64,000 bases of DNA from Neptunomonas japonica DSM 18939 (GTDB lineage: Bacteria > Pseudomonadota > Gammaproteobacteria > Pseudomonadales > Balneatricaceae), in contig NZ_KE383915.1 in NCBI RefSeq assembly GCF_000422765.1, forward strand, positions 185,435 to 249,434. The letters are read 5' to 3'. Made by a program: the position numbers and the translations under genes. The notes under the pieces were generated by a model, which was given only the letters and a program-made list of their open reading frames with translations, was not told the origin of the DNA and made no database searches. This document shows positions 45,909-54,425 of the stretch, one piece after another. Numbering within the stretch: position 1 is the first letter of the stretch; every line of letters begins with the position of its first letter.

Positions 45909-46751
45909 TTACAGATAGGTCAATTGAGCGGCTTCAAGCGTCTGACTGATGAGTGCATTAATAGTCATAGGACCAACGCCTCCCGGCACCGGCGTAATGG
46001 CTGAAACCCGTGTTTCTAAACCTTGCTTTTCAATATCTCCGATACCACCGGCATGGTAACCCGCATCAATAACCACAGCACCATCTTTTATCCATTGAGC
46101 TTTTATAAGCTCAGGCTGTCCTACAGCGCCGATAACAATATCAGCTTGTTGCACTTGCTGTTCCAAATCAACTGTGCGGGAATGGCATACAGTAACCGTA
46201 GCATTTGCATTTAACAGCATCGCCGCCATCGGCTTGCCTAAAATAGGGCTTCGTCCAACCACTACAGCATGCTTACCTTCCATCTGCACATCATAATGCG
46301 TTAACAAGGTCATGATTCCTGCTGGAGTGGCCGATCCAAAAGCTTTCTCCCCCATCGCCATACGACCAAACCCTTGCGTGGTGACGCCATCAACATCTTT
46401 TTCAAGTGAAATAGCATCAAAACAAACACGCTCATCGATCTGAACAGGCACAGGATGCTGAAGTAAAATACCATTGACCTCAGGGTCATTATTTAAGCGC
46501 GCAATCTCTGCTAGTAACTCTTCAGTCGTGGTCTTCGTTGGTAAGATAATACTTTTCGAACCCAACCCCACTCGCTCGCAAGCATTGATCTTCATTTGTA
46601 CATAAGTTGCTGAAGAAGGATCATCACCCACAAGAATTGTCGCTAATGCGGGTTTATAGCCCCTTTGAGCAATTAACTGATCCACCGCTACTTTTAACTG
46701 CTGCTCGCGGTTTTTAGCTAAAACTTTTCCATCCAACACCTGTGCAGACAT
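45909..46751 (-). CDS. folD: Bifunctional methylenetetrahydrofolate dehydrogenase/cyclohydrolase
   Basis: A 280-residue FolD. It interconverts methylene-, methenyl- and formyl-tetrahydrofolate. Seen are the catalytic Tyr/Lys segment [15 protein letters not shown], the NADP-binding [14 protein letters not shown] and the C-terminal [10 protein letters not shown]. It may be a second folD copy; whether another exists cannot be known here. The XRE-cupin gene lies upstream on the same strand (75-bp gap). Confidence 0.93.
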   Translation of the reverse strand: MSAQVLDGKVLAKNREQQLKVAVDQLIAQRGYKPALATILVGDDPSSATYVQMKINACERVGLGSKSIILPTKTTTEELLAEIARLNNDPEVNGILLQHPVPVQIDERVCFDAISLEKDVDGVTTQGFGRMAMGEKAFGSATPAGIMTLLTHYDVQMEGKHAVVVGRSPILGKPMAAMLLNANATVTVCHSRTVDLEQQVQQADIVIGAVGQPELIKAQWIKDGAVVIDAGYHAGGIGDIEKQGLETRVSAITPVPGGVGPMTINALISQTLEAAQLTYL

Positions 46752-46826
46752 CTAAAAACGCTCCTAAATTAACAAACTGATATAGAACTAATGGCCTAAC
46801 TTATATAAACGATAAGCAGTTCACAC

Positions 46827-47429
46827 TTAATAGCTGGCACCTGCGAGGGTCCAAATAACCACAGCATCTTCATCCGAAGAGGAGTTCAACACCCAATGCG
46901 GCTCATCCCCTGTTAAAGAAAAGCTATCACCTGCCTTTAACTGAAAAACTTTGTTACCAATACCCAGCTCAAGTGATCCTGACTGTATAAAACCTGCTTC
47001 TTCACCCTTTCGCTCTCTTGACTCTCGACTACCAGCACCAGGAGAAAAACTTGTTAAGATCATCTGCAACTGGCCGCTCAACCGAGGAGAGAGCAACTCC
47101 TCACGTATACCTGTTCCCGAGAAATTAAGGCTACGTCGGGCATCATGACGAACAATATGGTTGCGCTCATCAAGTGGTGGATGCTGGTCGGTATGAAAAA
47201 ACCAGCTGATCTGCACGCCTAAAACTTCACTAATTGCTTGCAGCACAGGAATAGGCAAAGAAGAAACACCCCGCTCAACCTGACTGACATAGCCAACTGA
47301 GCGTTTAATCTTTTCTGCCATAGCAATCAGAGTGATGCCCTTCGCTTTGCGTAAATCACGTATCTGACTTCCAATACGCAGGTTTTCACTTTCAGCAGTA
47401 TCTTTACTTGGCTGGTGTTGCTGGTTCAT
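46827..47429 (-). CDS. XRE-family regulator with C-terminal cupin
   Basis: A 200-residue protein. An N-terminal XRE helix-turn-helix (IGSQIRDLRKAKGITLIAMAEKIKRSVGYVSQVERGVSSLPI) is followed by a cupin (EEAGFIQSGSLELGIGNKVFQLKAGDSFSLTGDEPHWVLN). This type often controls amine or amino-acid catabolism. It is divergent from the TRAP operon at 47.9 kb (504-bp gap) and precedes folD on its strand. Confidence 0.88.
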   Translation of the reverse strand: MNQQHQPSKDTAESENLRIGSQIRDLRKAKGITLIAMAEKIKRSVGYVSQVERGVSSLPIPVLQAISEVLGVQISWFFHTDQHPPLDERNHIVRHDARRSLNFSGTGIREELLSPRLSGQLQMILTSFSPGAGSRESRERKGEEAGFIQSGSLELGIGNKVFQLKAGDSFSLTGDEPHWVLNSSSDEDAVVIWTLAGASY

Positions 47430-47933
47430 GCATTACCTATTGAGTGACGTAGCTAAGATGAATAGTAACAAATAACCTTGTTATGAAGTATCGCGCAACG
47501 TTAACAATCAAAACCCATAAGGTACAAGACTGCAAGAAAGGCAAACTTCAATCGAAGGTATTAGATTATGTGCGAAATTTTGTCAAATATTTAGATTATT
47601 GAATAAAACTACAAACTTAGCTCCTCGCCACAGCCCCCATAATTACTGAACATCAAGACTGGTTCTACTATGTAGGATGAGCTGGCCCTAAAAAAAATCA
47701 CCGTATAAGTTAACTATTGGGTTATTGTCACTTTAGGATTATGGAACTTATTAGATGAGTCACCAGGTTCAAAAAAATGCTTTTAAAGCGTGATAATGAC
47801 TGATTAGTATTAATAAAGGGTCCATAGAAGGCCACTACTATTAAGGCTAAGACGTTAGCTTGAGTTTTTCAGGCGACCAAAACTCCCAGCTTATCTTGCA
47901 AGCTGGGAGAACATAAAAATCCAGGAGATACTT
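47430..47933. other. Intergenic region upstream of TRAP operon 2
   Basis: About 500 bp between divergent genes. It contains the paired CTGG decamers at 47659-47691 and a possible stem, CCCAGCTTATC/TTGCAAGCTGGG, near 47883-47908. No gene was recognised. Confidence 0.5.
47659..47691 (+). promoter_or_regulatory. Putative TauR operator upstream of TRAP operon 2
   Basis: Direct repeats CTGGTTCTAC (47659) and CTGGCCCTAA (47682) start 23 bp apart, about two helix turns. The same layout occurs before ald and tpa. From memory, the TauR site described in Rhodobacter capsulatus is a direct repeat of CTGGACYTAA, which these resemble. Confidence 0.65.
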
Positions 47934-48938
47934 ATGAAACATAAGAATAAGATCGTTAAAGTACTTTCCCTGACAGCTGGTATGGTGTTTTCTGCTAGCT
48001 CAATCGCCGCTAGCTGGAACATTGCAGTAGGTGACGGTGGCGGAAGTGCTCAGGAAGCCCTTGGTTTAAAGTTCATTGAAACTTTACAAGAAAAAACTGG
48101 TGGCAAGCACACAGCAAAATTATTCCTGAACGGTCAGTTAGGTTCTGAGCAGGACACAGTCAATGATGCTGCACTTGGCACACTAGACTTTTCCATTTTA
48201 GCAAGTAACAACCTCGCACCTTTCTCTCCTACCTTGGGTGTTCTTTCGCTTCCTTACATTTTCGAAAACCTTGAACAAGCGCAGCAAACTGTCGAAGGCC
48301 CTATCGCAAAAGAATTGATCCAAAATACAATTCGTGATTCTGGTGTTCGCATTGTAGGTTGGACTTACTCTGGTTTCCGCGTTCTTAGTAACTCTAAAAA
48401 GCCAATTCAAAAACTGGCTGATTTAGACGGCGTTATTGTCCGTGTTCCTAAAAACGAAATCATGATTGATACTTATAAGTCTTGGGGTAATAACCCAACA
48501 CCTATGGCTTGGTCAGAAACTTTCACTGCACTACAGCAGGGAGTAGTTGATGGGCAAGACACGCCATACACTACAATCTATGCAATGAAGTTTGGTGAAG
48601 TTCAGAAGTACATCACTGATTTACATTACTTGTTCTTGCTTGAGCCACTGATTATTTCTGAATCTCTATACCAAGATCAGAATGCAGACACTCAGAAAGC
48701 AATCAATGAGTCAGGTCTTGCAGCAACAGCTTATAGCTTGCAGTGGCTGAAAGATCAGGAAGCGACAATCAAAGATGAGCTTGTTAACAAGTACCAAATG
48801 CAAATCGATACTCTAGCTGATGAAGCGGAGTGGGCTAAAAAAGCTCAGATGGCTGTATGGCCTAAGTACTATGAAAGTGTAGGTGGCAAAGACAAAGTTA
48901 ATGCTCTACTACGCTCTTTGGGACGTGATGAAATCTAA
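47934..48938 (+). CDS. tauK: TRAP transporter substrate-binding protein, probably for taurine
   Basis: A 334-residue DctP-type periplasmic binding protein with a Sec signal ending SSIAAS. Family features are RVPKNEIMIDTYKSWGNNPTPMAWSETFTALQQGVVDGQDTPYTTIYAMKFGEVQKYI. ATG at 47934 follows AGGAG. The taurine assignment (TauKLM) is inferred from the paired CTGG sites shared with ald-xsc and tpa, not from ligand residues. A perfect 13-bp hairpin follows the gene. Confidence 0.75.
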   Translation: MKHKNKIVKVLSLTAGMVFSASSIAASWNIAVGDGGGSAQEALGLKFIETLQEKTGGKHTAKLFLNGQLGSEQDTVNDAALGTLDFSILASNNLAPFSPTLGVLSLPYIFENLEQAQQTVEGPIAKELIQNTIRDSGVRIVGWTYSGFRVLSNSKKPIQKLADLDGVIVRVPKNEIMIDTYKSWGNNPTPMAWSETFTALQQGVVDGQDTPYTTIYAMKFGEVQKYITDLHYLFLLEPLIISESLYQDQNADTQKAINESGLAATAYSLQWLKDQEATIKDELVNKYQMQIDTLADEAEWAKKAQMAVWPKYYESVGGKDKVNALLRSLGRDEI

Positions 48939-48966
48939 TTAAGTTGTAAGATTTCTTTATCACAAT

Positions 48967-48998
48967 AAGTACATGCACCGCGTTTGGTGCATGTACTT
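48967..48998 (+). terminator. Perfect 13-bp hairpin between tauK and tauL
   Basis: AAGTACATGCACC and GGTGCATGTACTT flank a 6-nt loop, 28 bp past the tauK stop. Only three T follow, so it is likely a partial terminator or 3'-end stabiliser that lets the binding protein exceed the permeases. It ends 18 bp before the tauL ATG. Confidence 0.6.
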
Positions 48999-49016
48999 TA
49001 TACCGGAGGTCATATT

Positions 49017-49571
49017 ATGGGCAGTAAAATTGTTCATTTTCTTGATAATATTGAAAGTTACATCTGTCGTACGCTGTTGGTATTATTTGTAACATTACTG
49101 TTTGCACAGATTGTATCCCGCCAGCTTTTTGGCTACTCATTCTCATGGAGTGAAGAGCTATCCGTTTACATGTTTGTCTGGTTTGTATTCTTCGGTGCTA
49201 GCTATGCCGCCAAATTGGCCGCACACAACCGAGTTACTTTTCAATACAAATTAATGCCTGCAAAGGTACCACCTGTTTTAGAAGTTATTTCTGATCTAAT
49301 CTGGATTGGCTTTAACTGTTACTTCGTATATCTGTCATATGATTTTGTATTCAACAAAATGAACTTGTTCTGGAAGTCTCAGACACTCGGCATTCCAATG
49401 AAATACATCTATATGGTTCTTCCTATCGCTTTCGCTTTGATGACTTTTCGCATTATTCAGGTGAACTACTTTAAGTTAGTGAAAGGTGTTGATATTCGGG
49501 ATCCAGAATCCCAGGAGCTGGATGAGCTAATCGATGACGCTCATCACATCGACGAAAACAACAATAAATAA
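49017..49571 (+). CDS. tauL: TRAP transporter small permease, probable TauL
   Basis: A 184-residue four-span DctQ protein (RQLFGYSFSWSEELSVYMFVWFVFFGASYAAKLAAHNRV). The ATG at 49017 is chosen because CCGGAGG lies 7 bp upstream; a GTG extension to 48984 would run into the hairpin. It carries an acidic C-terminal tail (DPESQELDELIDDAHHIDENN). Partner of tauK and tauM. Confidence 0.8.
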   Translation: MGSKIVHFLDNIESYICRTLLVLFVTLLFAQIVSRQLFGYSFSWSEELSVYMFVWFVFFGASYAAKLAAHNRVTFQYKLMPAKVPPVLEVISDLIWIGFNCYFVYLSYDFVFNKMNLFWKSQTLGIPMKYIYMVLPIAFALMTFRIIQVNYFKLVKGVDIRDPESQELDELIDDAHHIDENNNK

Positions 49572-49595
49572 TTCGATTAATTCGGGAGTCGGCTC

Positions 49596-50939
49596 ATGAC
49601 CGAAACATCAATTGTCCTTATCTTGTTCGGGTCGTTTCTGGGCTTGCTGATCTTAGGAGCACCTGTGACTGTCTCACTGGGTGTGGCAGCATTAGCATCG
49701 TTCCTTTATCTTGACCAGAACCCAATAAAATTTGTCCAAATTGCTTTTACATCAGTAGGGTCTTTCCCGTTGATGGCTCTTCCTGCTTTTATATTGGCAG
49801 GTGCGCTCATGGAGGCCGCAGGGATATCCAAAAGGCTAGTCCATCTAGCAGAAAGTTTCGCAGGCCCAGTTACTGGCGGTATGTCTGCTGCTGCAGTGCT
49901 TGCTTGTATGTTCTTCGGTGCCATTTCTGGTTCAGGGCCTGCTACTACCGCTGCTGTAGGCATGTTGATGATTCCTGCCATGGTAAAGCGTGGCTATGAT
50001 AAAGGCTATGCATCTGCTGTTACCGCATCATCAGGCGGTTTAGGCATCGTAATTCCACCTTCTATCCCTATGGTCATCTTTGGTATTTCAGCCATTGGTA
50101 TGCAGGTACCGGCTGAAGCTATTGCAGTACATGGTGAGTTTCAAAGCGTTTCCATTACTAAATTGTTTGTAGCTGGCTTTATTCCAGGCATGGTACTGGC
50201 CGGCGCATTAATGACACTCAACTATTTCCGTTGTAAAAAATTAGGTTATAAAGGTACAGATGAAGGCTGGTCTCTTTCTCAGATAACTGGCGCCTTCCGC
50301 ACTGGATTTTGGTCTGTAATGGCTCCACTGGTTATTTTAGGAGGCATCTACTCAGGCTTCTTCACACCGACTGAATCAGCAATTGTCGCTATTTTTTACA
50401 CTCTCTTTGTAGGTTTCTTCATACATAAAGAGTTGAAATGGAAAGACTTAGCTCGTTGCCTAGAAACCACCACATGGTTGTCAGGTCGTGTTCTCTTGAT
50501 CCTGTTTACAGCGACAGTTTTTGGACGCTTACTGGTTGAGAATCAAATTCCAGCAATGGTTGCTGAGTCAATGCTGAGTGTGACAGATAACCTTTACTTA
50601 ATCTGGATACTGATCATTGCGTTTTTATTGTTTGTTGGCATGTTTATGGAAACATTGGCAGCCATTATGATTCTCACGCCTGTACTGCTACCTGTTACCT
50701 ATAACCTAGGGATCGATCCGGTACATTTCGGTATTGTGATGGTATGTAGCTTATCTATCGGCTTCTCTACTCCCCCCTTAGGAGAGAATTTATTTGTTGC
50801 CTCGGGTATTTCAAATATTTCACTTGAAGAAGTCACTGCCAAAGCGCTTCCCTTTGCGCTGGTCTCAGCCATGGCTGTGATACTGATCGCTTTTGTACCA
50901 GACATATCACTCTTCTTGCCCAGAATGTTCGGTTACTGA
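49596..50939 (+). CDS. tauM: TRAP transporter large permease, probable TauM
   Basis: A 447-residue DctM protein with about twelve spans; FGAISGSGPATTAAVGMLMIPAMVKRGYDKGYASAVTASSGGLGIVIPPSIPMVIFG and GFSTPPLGENLFVASGI are typical. It has an extra segment (PAEAIAVHGEFQSVSITKL) in the loop after the sixth span compared with the dctM at 2640. It follows tauL by 24 bp and is followed by a hairpin and a usp gene. Confidence 0.82.
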   Translation: MTETSIVLILFGSFLGLLILGAPVTVSLGVAALASFLYLDQNPIKFVQIAFTSVGSFPLMALPAFILAGALMEAAGISKRLVHLAESFAGPVTGGMSAAAVLACMFFGAISGSGPATTAAVGMLMIPAMVKRGYDKGYASAVTASSGGLGIVIPPSIPMVIFGISAIGMQVPAEAIAVHGEFQSVSITKLFVAGFIPGMVLAGALMTLNYFRCKKLGYKGTDEGWSLSQITGAFRTGFWSVMAPLVILGGIYSGFFTPTESAIVAIFYTLFVGFFIHKELKWKDLARCLETTTWLSGRVLLILFTATVFGRLLVENQIPAMVAESMLSVTDNLYLIWILIIAFLLFVGMFMETLAAIMILTPVLLPVTYNLGIDPVHFGIVMVCSLSIGFSTPPLGENLFVASGISNISLEEVTAKALPFALVSAMAVILIAFVPDISLFLPRMFGY

Positions 50940-50946
50940 TATATCC

Positions 50947-50970
50947 GCCCTCTCACATGAGAGGGCTTTC
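50947..50970 (+). terminator. Hairpin between tauM and usp
   Basis: GCCCTCTCA and TGAGAGGGC form a 9-bp stem with a 2-nt loop, followed by TTTCATTTATT. Probably a partial terminator, in the same position as the hairpin at 2609-2632 in the other TRAP operon. Confidence 0.6.
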
Positions 50971-50991
50971 ATTTATTAGAGGGATATCATA

Positions 50992-51483
50992 ATGCTACCT
51001 GAAATCCGAAAAATCCTTTATAGCACTGACCTTTCCGCAGGCTCCACGGCAGCATTTGAGCACGCTACCTACATTGCTAAAAAAACGGGTGCTGAAATTC
51101 ATATATTGCATATTGTTGAAAAACTATCGAGCGAAGCCAAAATAACACTGCAAACTTATGTAATGGATTCATCCAGCCGACATGAACTTTTACAAGAACG
51201 TGTTCAGAACGCCAGAAAAAAACTGGACGAGCGCCAAGCAAACTTCTGGGATAACCTTCATAAAGATGATGCAGATGTTCAAAAGCAGATTAAGTCCATC
51301 AATGTTATAGAAGCCTACCCTGAAGAAACGATATTAAAGATGGCTAAAGACTTAGATATTGATCTGATCGTTATGGGAACCCATGATAAAGGCTTGCTCC
51401 ACACCTTTTTAGGTAGCGTGGCAAAAAACGTACTAAGCCATACACGCACACCAGTAATGATTGTTCCTTTATCTAAAAGGTAG
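50992..51483 (+). CDS. Universal stress protein (UspA family) of TRAP operon 2
   Basis: A 163-residue Usp starting MLPEIRKILYSTDLSAGSTAAF and ending with LDIDLIVMGTHDKGLLHTFLGSVAKNVLSHTRTPVMIVPL. The nucleotide loop lacks part of the classical glycine pattern. It parallels the usp at 2055-2537 in position and sequence plan (both open MLPEI-x-x-ILY). A TeaD-like role on the transporter is possible. Confidence 0.88.
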   Translation: MLPEIRKILYSTDLSAGSTAAFEHATYIAKKTGAEIHILHIVEKLSSEAKITLQTYVMDSSSRHELLQERVQNARKKLDERQANFWDNLHKDDADVQKQIKSINVIEAYPEETILKMAKDLDIDLIVMGTHDKGLLHTFLGSVAKNVLSHTRTPVMIVPLSKR

Positions 51484-51531
51484 GCTAGCCACGAAAGTAA
51501 GTGTTTTAACTCCCACATTTCCAATAAAAAA

Positions 51532-51559
51532 AAGCCCTGACACTTTCGTATCAGGGCTT
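51532..51559. terminator. Inverted repeat downstream of usp
   Basis: AAGCCCTGA and TCAGGGCTT form a 9-bp stem with a 10-nt loop. The T tract is on the minus side (TTTTTTTATTGG), none on the plus side, so plus-strand termination would be weak. Confidence 0.5.
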
Positions 51560-51996
51560 CATCACATAAGGGGGAACATCTGCGATAAACCAATTATGAT
51601 TTCATCATTTCCTTATCAAAAACCACTTTCTAAATTTGAAATATTAGTATAAACAGAACAGCACCCCATGCGTAAACAAACATTAAAAACAAAGCTTATA
51701 ACTGGAAAGAATATAAAAGATAAGCCTTTAATAAAAAAGAAAAATCAAAGAAAGGAACGTTGATAATACTATTACTACCTTGGTATTATTTATAAAAGAA
51801 AGCTCTAAAACCTCTTCAAAACCTCACCTTATAAATAATTAAATTTCTATAATCCTCATTAAAATTTAAATTAATCTTTAAGTTTAGTTGACGAATACGA
51901 ACCAAACAAGCTATAGGTTAAAGGTGATTTTAAGGTTGGCAGAACTAAAAACTGCCTGTTTTAAAACTGTTCGTTTAATAAGGTGAGGACGTAGCT
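51560..51996. other. Intergenic AT-rich region
   Basis: About 440 bp of AT-rich DNA with no convincing gene. A weak stem GGCAG/CTGCC lies near 51938-51956. It may hold the promoter of the small gene at 51997. Confidence 0.35.
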
Positions 51997-52182
51997 ATGA
52001 TCAACAAAGAGCATACGCAACAAATAAACATCCGAACGAGTATTAATGTCCAAGTTGAAGAACTTTTACGTTGGAGAGACCCCCACTGCCCTGATAGTTT
52101 ATTGCTACAGGAAGAGTTTAGTCATGTGGATAATGAAAATGATTTTTGGATGGACTCAGAAGAAGAACTAACCCGCCATTAG
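51997..52182 (+). CDS. Small hypothetical protein
   Basis: A 61-residue acidic protein (SINVQVEELLRWRDPHCPDSLLLQEEF, ending MDSEEELTRH). ATG at 51997 is preceded by GTGAGG at a fair spacing. No family recognised. It may be real because the frame and ribosome site agree and it stands in an otherwise empty region. Confidence 0.45.
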   Translation: MINKEHTQQINIRTSINVQVEELLRWRDPHCPDSLLLQEEFSHVDNENDFWMDSEEELTRH

Positions 52183-52258
52183 AAAACTCAACTGGGCTAG
52201 CACATACAATGCGCTAGCCTAGTTTTATCACTCATTATTAATAGCGTAAACCCGAGTG

Positions 52259-53077
52259 TTAGGCTGCGATCTCTTTGCACATCAAGATATGAGCATTCTT
52301 AGTCAGTATTGCGTCATCAAGCCCATATAAGGTATCTAACAAATGCATATGCAAGCTACCAGGCCCCTGTGACTGTTGTGCAGCGATTTCTCCTGCGACA
52401 GACAGCGTTAGCATTGCCTGAACACTTGCATCAAATGCACGGCGATTGACAGCCAAAAACGTCGCAATGAAAGCCGTTGCTGCGCACCCCATTGCCGACA
52501 CCCGGGTTTGCATTAAGTCGCCATTAGCGATCATAAGGGCTTTTTTACCATCAGTGATAATATCAGCCTCACCCGTCTGAACTACAACCGAGCCTGTTTG
52601 TGCAGCTAATAGCCAAGCAGCTTCAGCCGTATCTTTACCAACAAGCGCTTTAATTTCAGCGCTGTTACCACGAATAACAGTTGGCTTAAACACAAGTAGC
52701 TCACGGGCATAATCACAACGTTTTTGTGACGCATGTACCGATACAGGATCAAGCACCCAGGGACGGTGATAATCAAGAGCGGTTTCAATTGCCAAAGGTA
52801 TGGCAGCTTTACGTGCGCCATCCAAGGTTCCTATATTGATGCTTAGGCTATCAGAACTGGCAACAAACTCCTGGATCTCTTCAACCCCCATTGTTAATGA
52901 AGGTCTCGCCCCTACGGAAAGCAAAATATCAGAGGTAAAATCCATGGCGACAGTGTTTGTGATACATTGCACCCGTGGTTTTTGGCGAGCTATAGTAGAC
53001 AACATTACAGCACTAGAAGATGCATAATCAGTGCTACTTTGTGACTCGATATCAAATACATTAAATACAGAAGACAT
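52259..53077 (-). CDS. thiM: Hydroxyethylthiazole kinase
   Basis: A 272-residue ribokinase-fold enzyme that phosphorylates the thiazole alcohol in thiamine salvage. Matching segments are QCITNTVAMDFTSDILL, TMGVEEIQEF, SINIGTLDG, WVLDPVSVHASQKR, TVIRGNSAEIKALVG and the catalytic SAMGCAATAFIATFLA. The start is ATG 53077. It is the last gene of a three-gene unit (DUF6506-like, response regulator, thiM) with gaps of 11 and 24 bp. No TPP riboswitch lies directly before it. Confidence 0.88.
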   Translation of the reverse strand: MSSVFNVFDIESQSSTDYASSSAVMLSTIARQKPRVQCITNTVAMDFTSDILLSVGARPSLTMGVEEIQEFVASSDSLSINIGTLDGARKAAIPLAIETALDYHRPWVLDPVSVHASQKRCDYARELLVFKPTVIRGNSAEIKALVGKDTAEAAWLLAAQTGSVVVQTGEADIITDGKKALMIANGDLMQTRVSAMGCAATAFIATFLAVNRRAFDASVQAMLTLSVAGEIAAQQSQGPGSLHMHLLDTLYGLDDAILTKNAHILMCKEIAA

Positions 53078-53101
53078 AGCTTACCTCCAAAAATCACTCA
53101 A

Positions 53102-53749
53102 TCAGGAACGCATGTTAGGCCACTGATCTACTTTAATAGTTTGCATCGCAACTACGAGTTGTGTGCGGTTTTCAATTTCAAGCTTACGTAGAATGTTCGA
53201 CATATGAGTTTTAATAGTGTGCTCAGTCAATGACATTTGATGCGCTATTTGTTTATTCCTTAAGCCGCAGCGAACCCACTTCAAAACATGATTCTCTTGG
53301 CCAGATAATCGACAAAGCGCATGCCCTAAACGTGTTTTTTGGCTATCCATTAAGTCATTTGAGACTTCATCATCATAGCGCCAGATGCAACCATCGAGCA
53401 CCGTTTTGATCGCCTTACCTAACTCATCAAGTGAAGCGGTTTTAGCAATAACACCGTTAACGCCACAAAATAATACTCGGCGCATCCAAGTAATATCTTT
53501 ATTATCAGTGAGCATAAGAATTTTAGTATCAGGGCGGCGTAGAACACGCTTTACATGCTCTAACTCCTCTAGCCCACTAAGGCGTGCATCAAGAATTACG
53601 ATGACGGCTTCCTGCCGCTTAGATAACAAGCGAGTCAATTCACAAAAACTATCAACACAAGATGTCCTAGCCATTATGCCAGCGTGATCAAGCGCAACTT
53701 GAACGCCTAGGCGGTATAATGGAGATGCATCAGCAATGATGATTTTCAT
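53102..53749 (-). CDS. NarL/LuxR-type response regulator with altered acidic pocket
   Basis: A 215-residue protein. The receiver domain starts KIIIADASPLYRLGV, where the usual Asp-Asp or Glu-Asp pair is Asp7-Ala8. The phosphoacceptor Asp is present in VIVILDARLSG, and the Lys is in GVIAKT. The C-terminal LuxR helix-turn-helix is complete (LSGQENHVLKWVRCGLRNKQIAHQMSLTEHTIKTHMSNILRKLEIENRTQLV). No histidine kinase is nearby. It sits between a DUF6506-like gene and thiM. Confidence 0.88.
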   Translation of the reverse strand: MKIIIADASPLYRLGVQVALDHAGIMARTSCVDSFCELTRLLSKRQEAVIVILDARLSGLEELEHVKRVLRRPDTKILMLTDNKDITWMRRVLFCGVNGVIAKTASLDELGKAIKTVLDGCIWRYDDEVSNDLMDSQKTRLGHALCRLSGQENHVLKWVRCGLRNKQIAHQMSLTEHTIKTHMSNILRKLEIENRTQLVVAMQTIKVDQWPNMRS

Positions 53750-53760
53750 AGCGACACCTA

Positions 53761-54060
53761 TTAGCTCAGCTCACTTTTAAGGCGGGCTCGCTCATCATCT
53801 GTATATTGAACATACCCTACTGGAATATGGTCATTAATTGCATCGCGTATTTGTTGTGCATCTTCTGCTGAAAAAGCCCCACAAAGCTCAATAAGCTGCA
53901 CATCTTTAGTGATCATCTCTTGTGCTACCATTTCTGCCTGAGCAACATCAGAAACACCCGACACCATCATGCTAAAGTTTTCACTATTCAAACGCGCATG
54001 ATGCTTAAACATTTCTAGGTCATTACTTTTAACAATAAAACCGTATCGTTGTAGTGCCAT
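53761..54060 (-). CDS. DUF6506-like small protein
   Basis: A 99-residue soluble protein: YGFIVKSNDLEMFKHHARLNSENFSMMVSGVSDVAQAEMVAQEMITKDVQLIELCGAFSAEDAQQIRDAINDHIPVGYVQY. The block VQLIELCGAF and the final VPVGYV-like strand resemble DUF6506, remembered as a family of unknown function. The stop is 11 bp before the response-regulator start, so they share a transcript. Confidence 0.65.
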   Translation of the reverse strand: MALQRYGFIVKSNDLEMFKHHARLNSENFSMMVSGVSDVAQAEMVAQEMITKDVQLIELCGAFSAEDAQQIRDAINDHIPVGYVQYTDDERARLKSELS

Positions 54061-54293
54061 ACCATCCTCCTGAAAAGATCTTATTATGATTGTCAGAGCA
54101 TTGGCTCCGCTTTCTGAAGCTTATTCAATAAAAGCACGCTGTCGAAATATGCCTTCATCTTTGAGTACCCTCATTTAAGACTGCTTTCAGAAAACTCCTT
54201 AGTGCCAGAGCTTTTTGAAATGTGGAACCAGTCATAATCAAATACAAATTTAGTCAAAAAAGGCGTAGCTCGTATTCCCTTCAGACATCAGCA
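54061..54293. other. Intergenic region upstream of the DUF6506-RR-thiM unit
   Basis: About 230 bp expected to hold the promoter of the minus-strand unit. No CTGG pair or other recognised operator was found. Confidence 0.4.
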
Positions 54294-54327
54294 AAAAAAA
54301 GCCGCTTCATGAATATCATGAAACGGC
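54294..54327 (-). terminator. Rho-independent terminator of pta
   Basis: GCCGTTTCATGA pairs with TCATGAAGCGGC (one mismatch, 3-nt loop) on the minus strand and is followed by a run of seven or more T, about 100 bp past the pta stop. Confidence 0.8.
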
Positions 54328-54425
54328 CAACTCAGCAGCAAGCTGATAGGGACGAGCATAAAAACTAATGCGCCATAAACGCAAGTCAAACAAATAATTC
54401 TTTAAAAACAGTTATATAAAATTTC

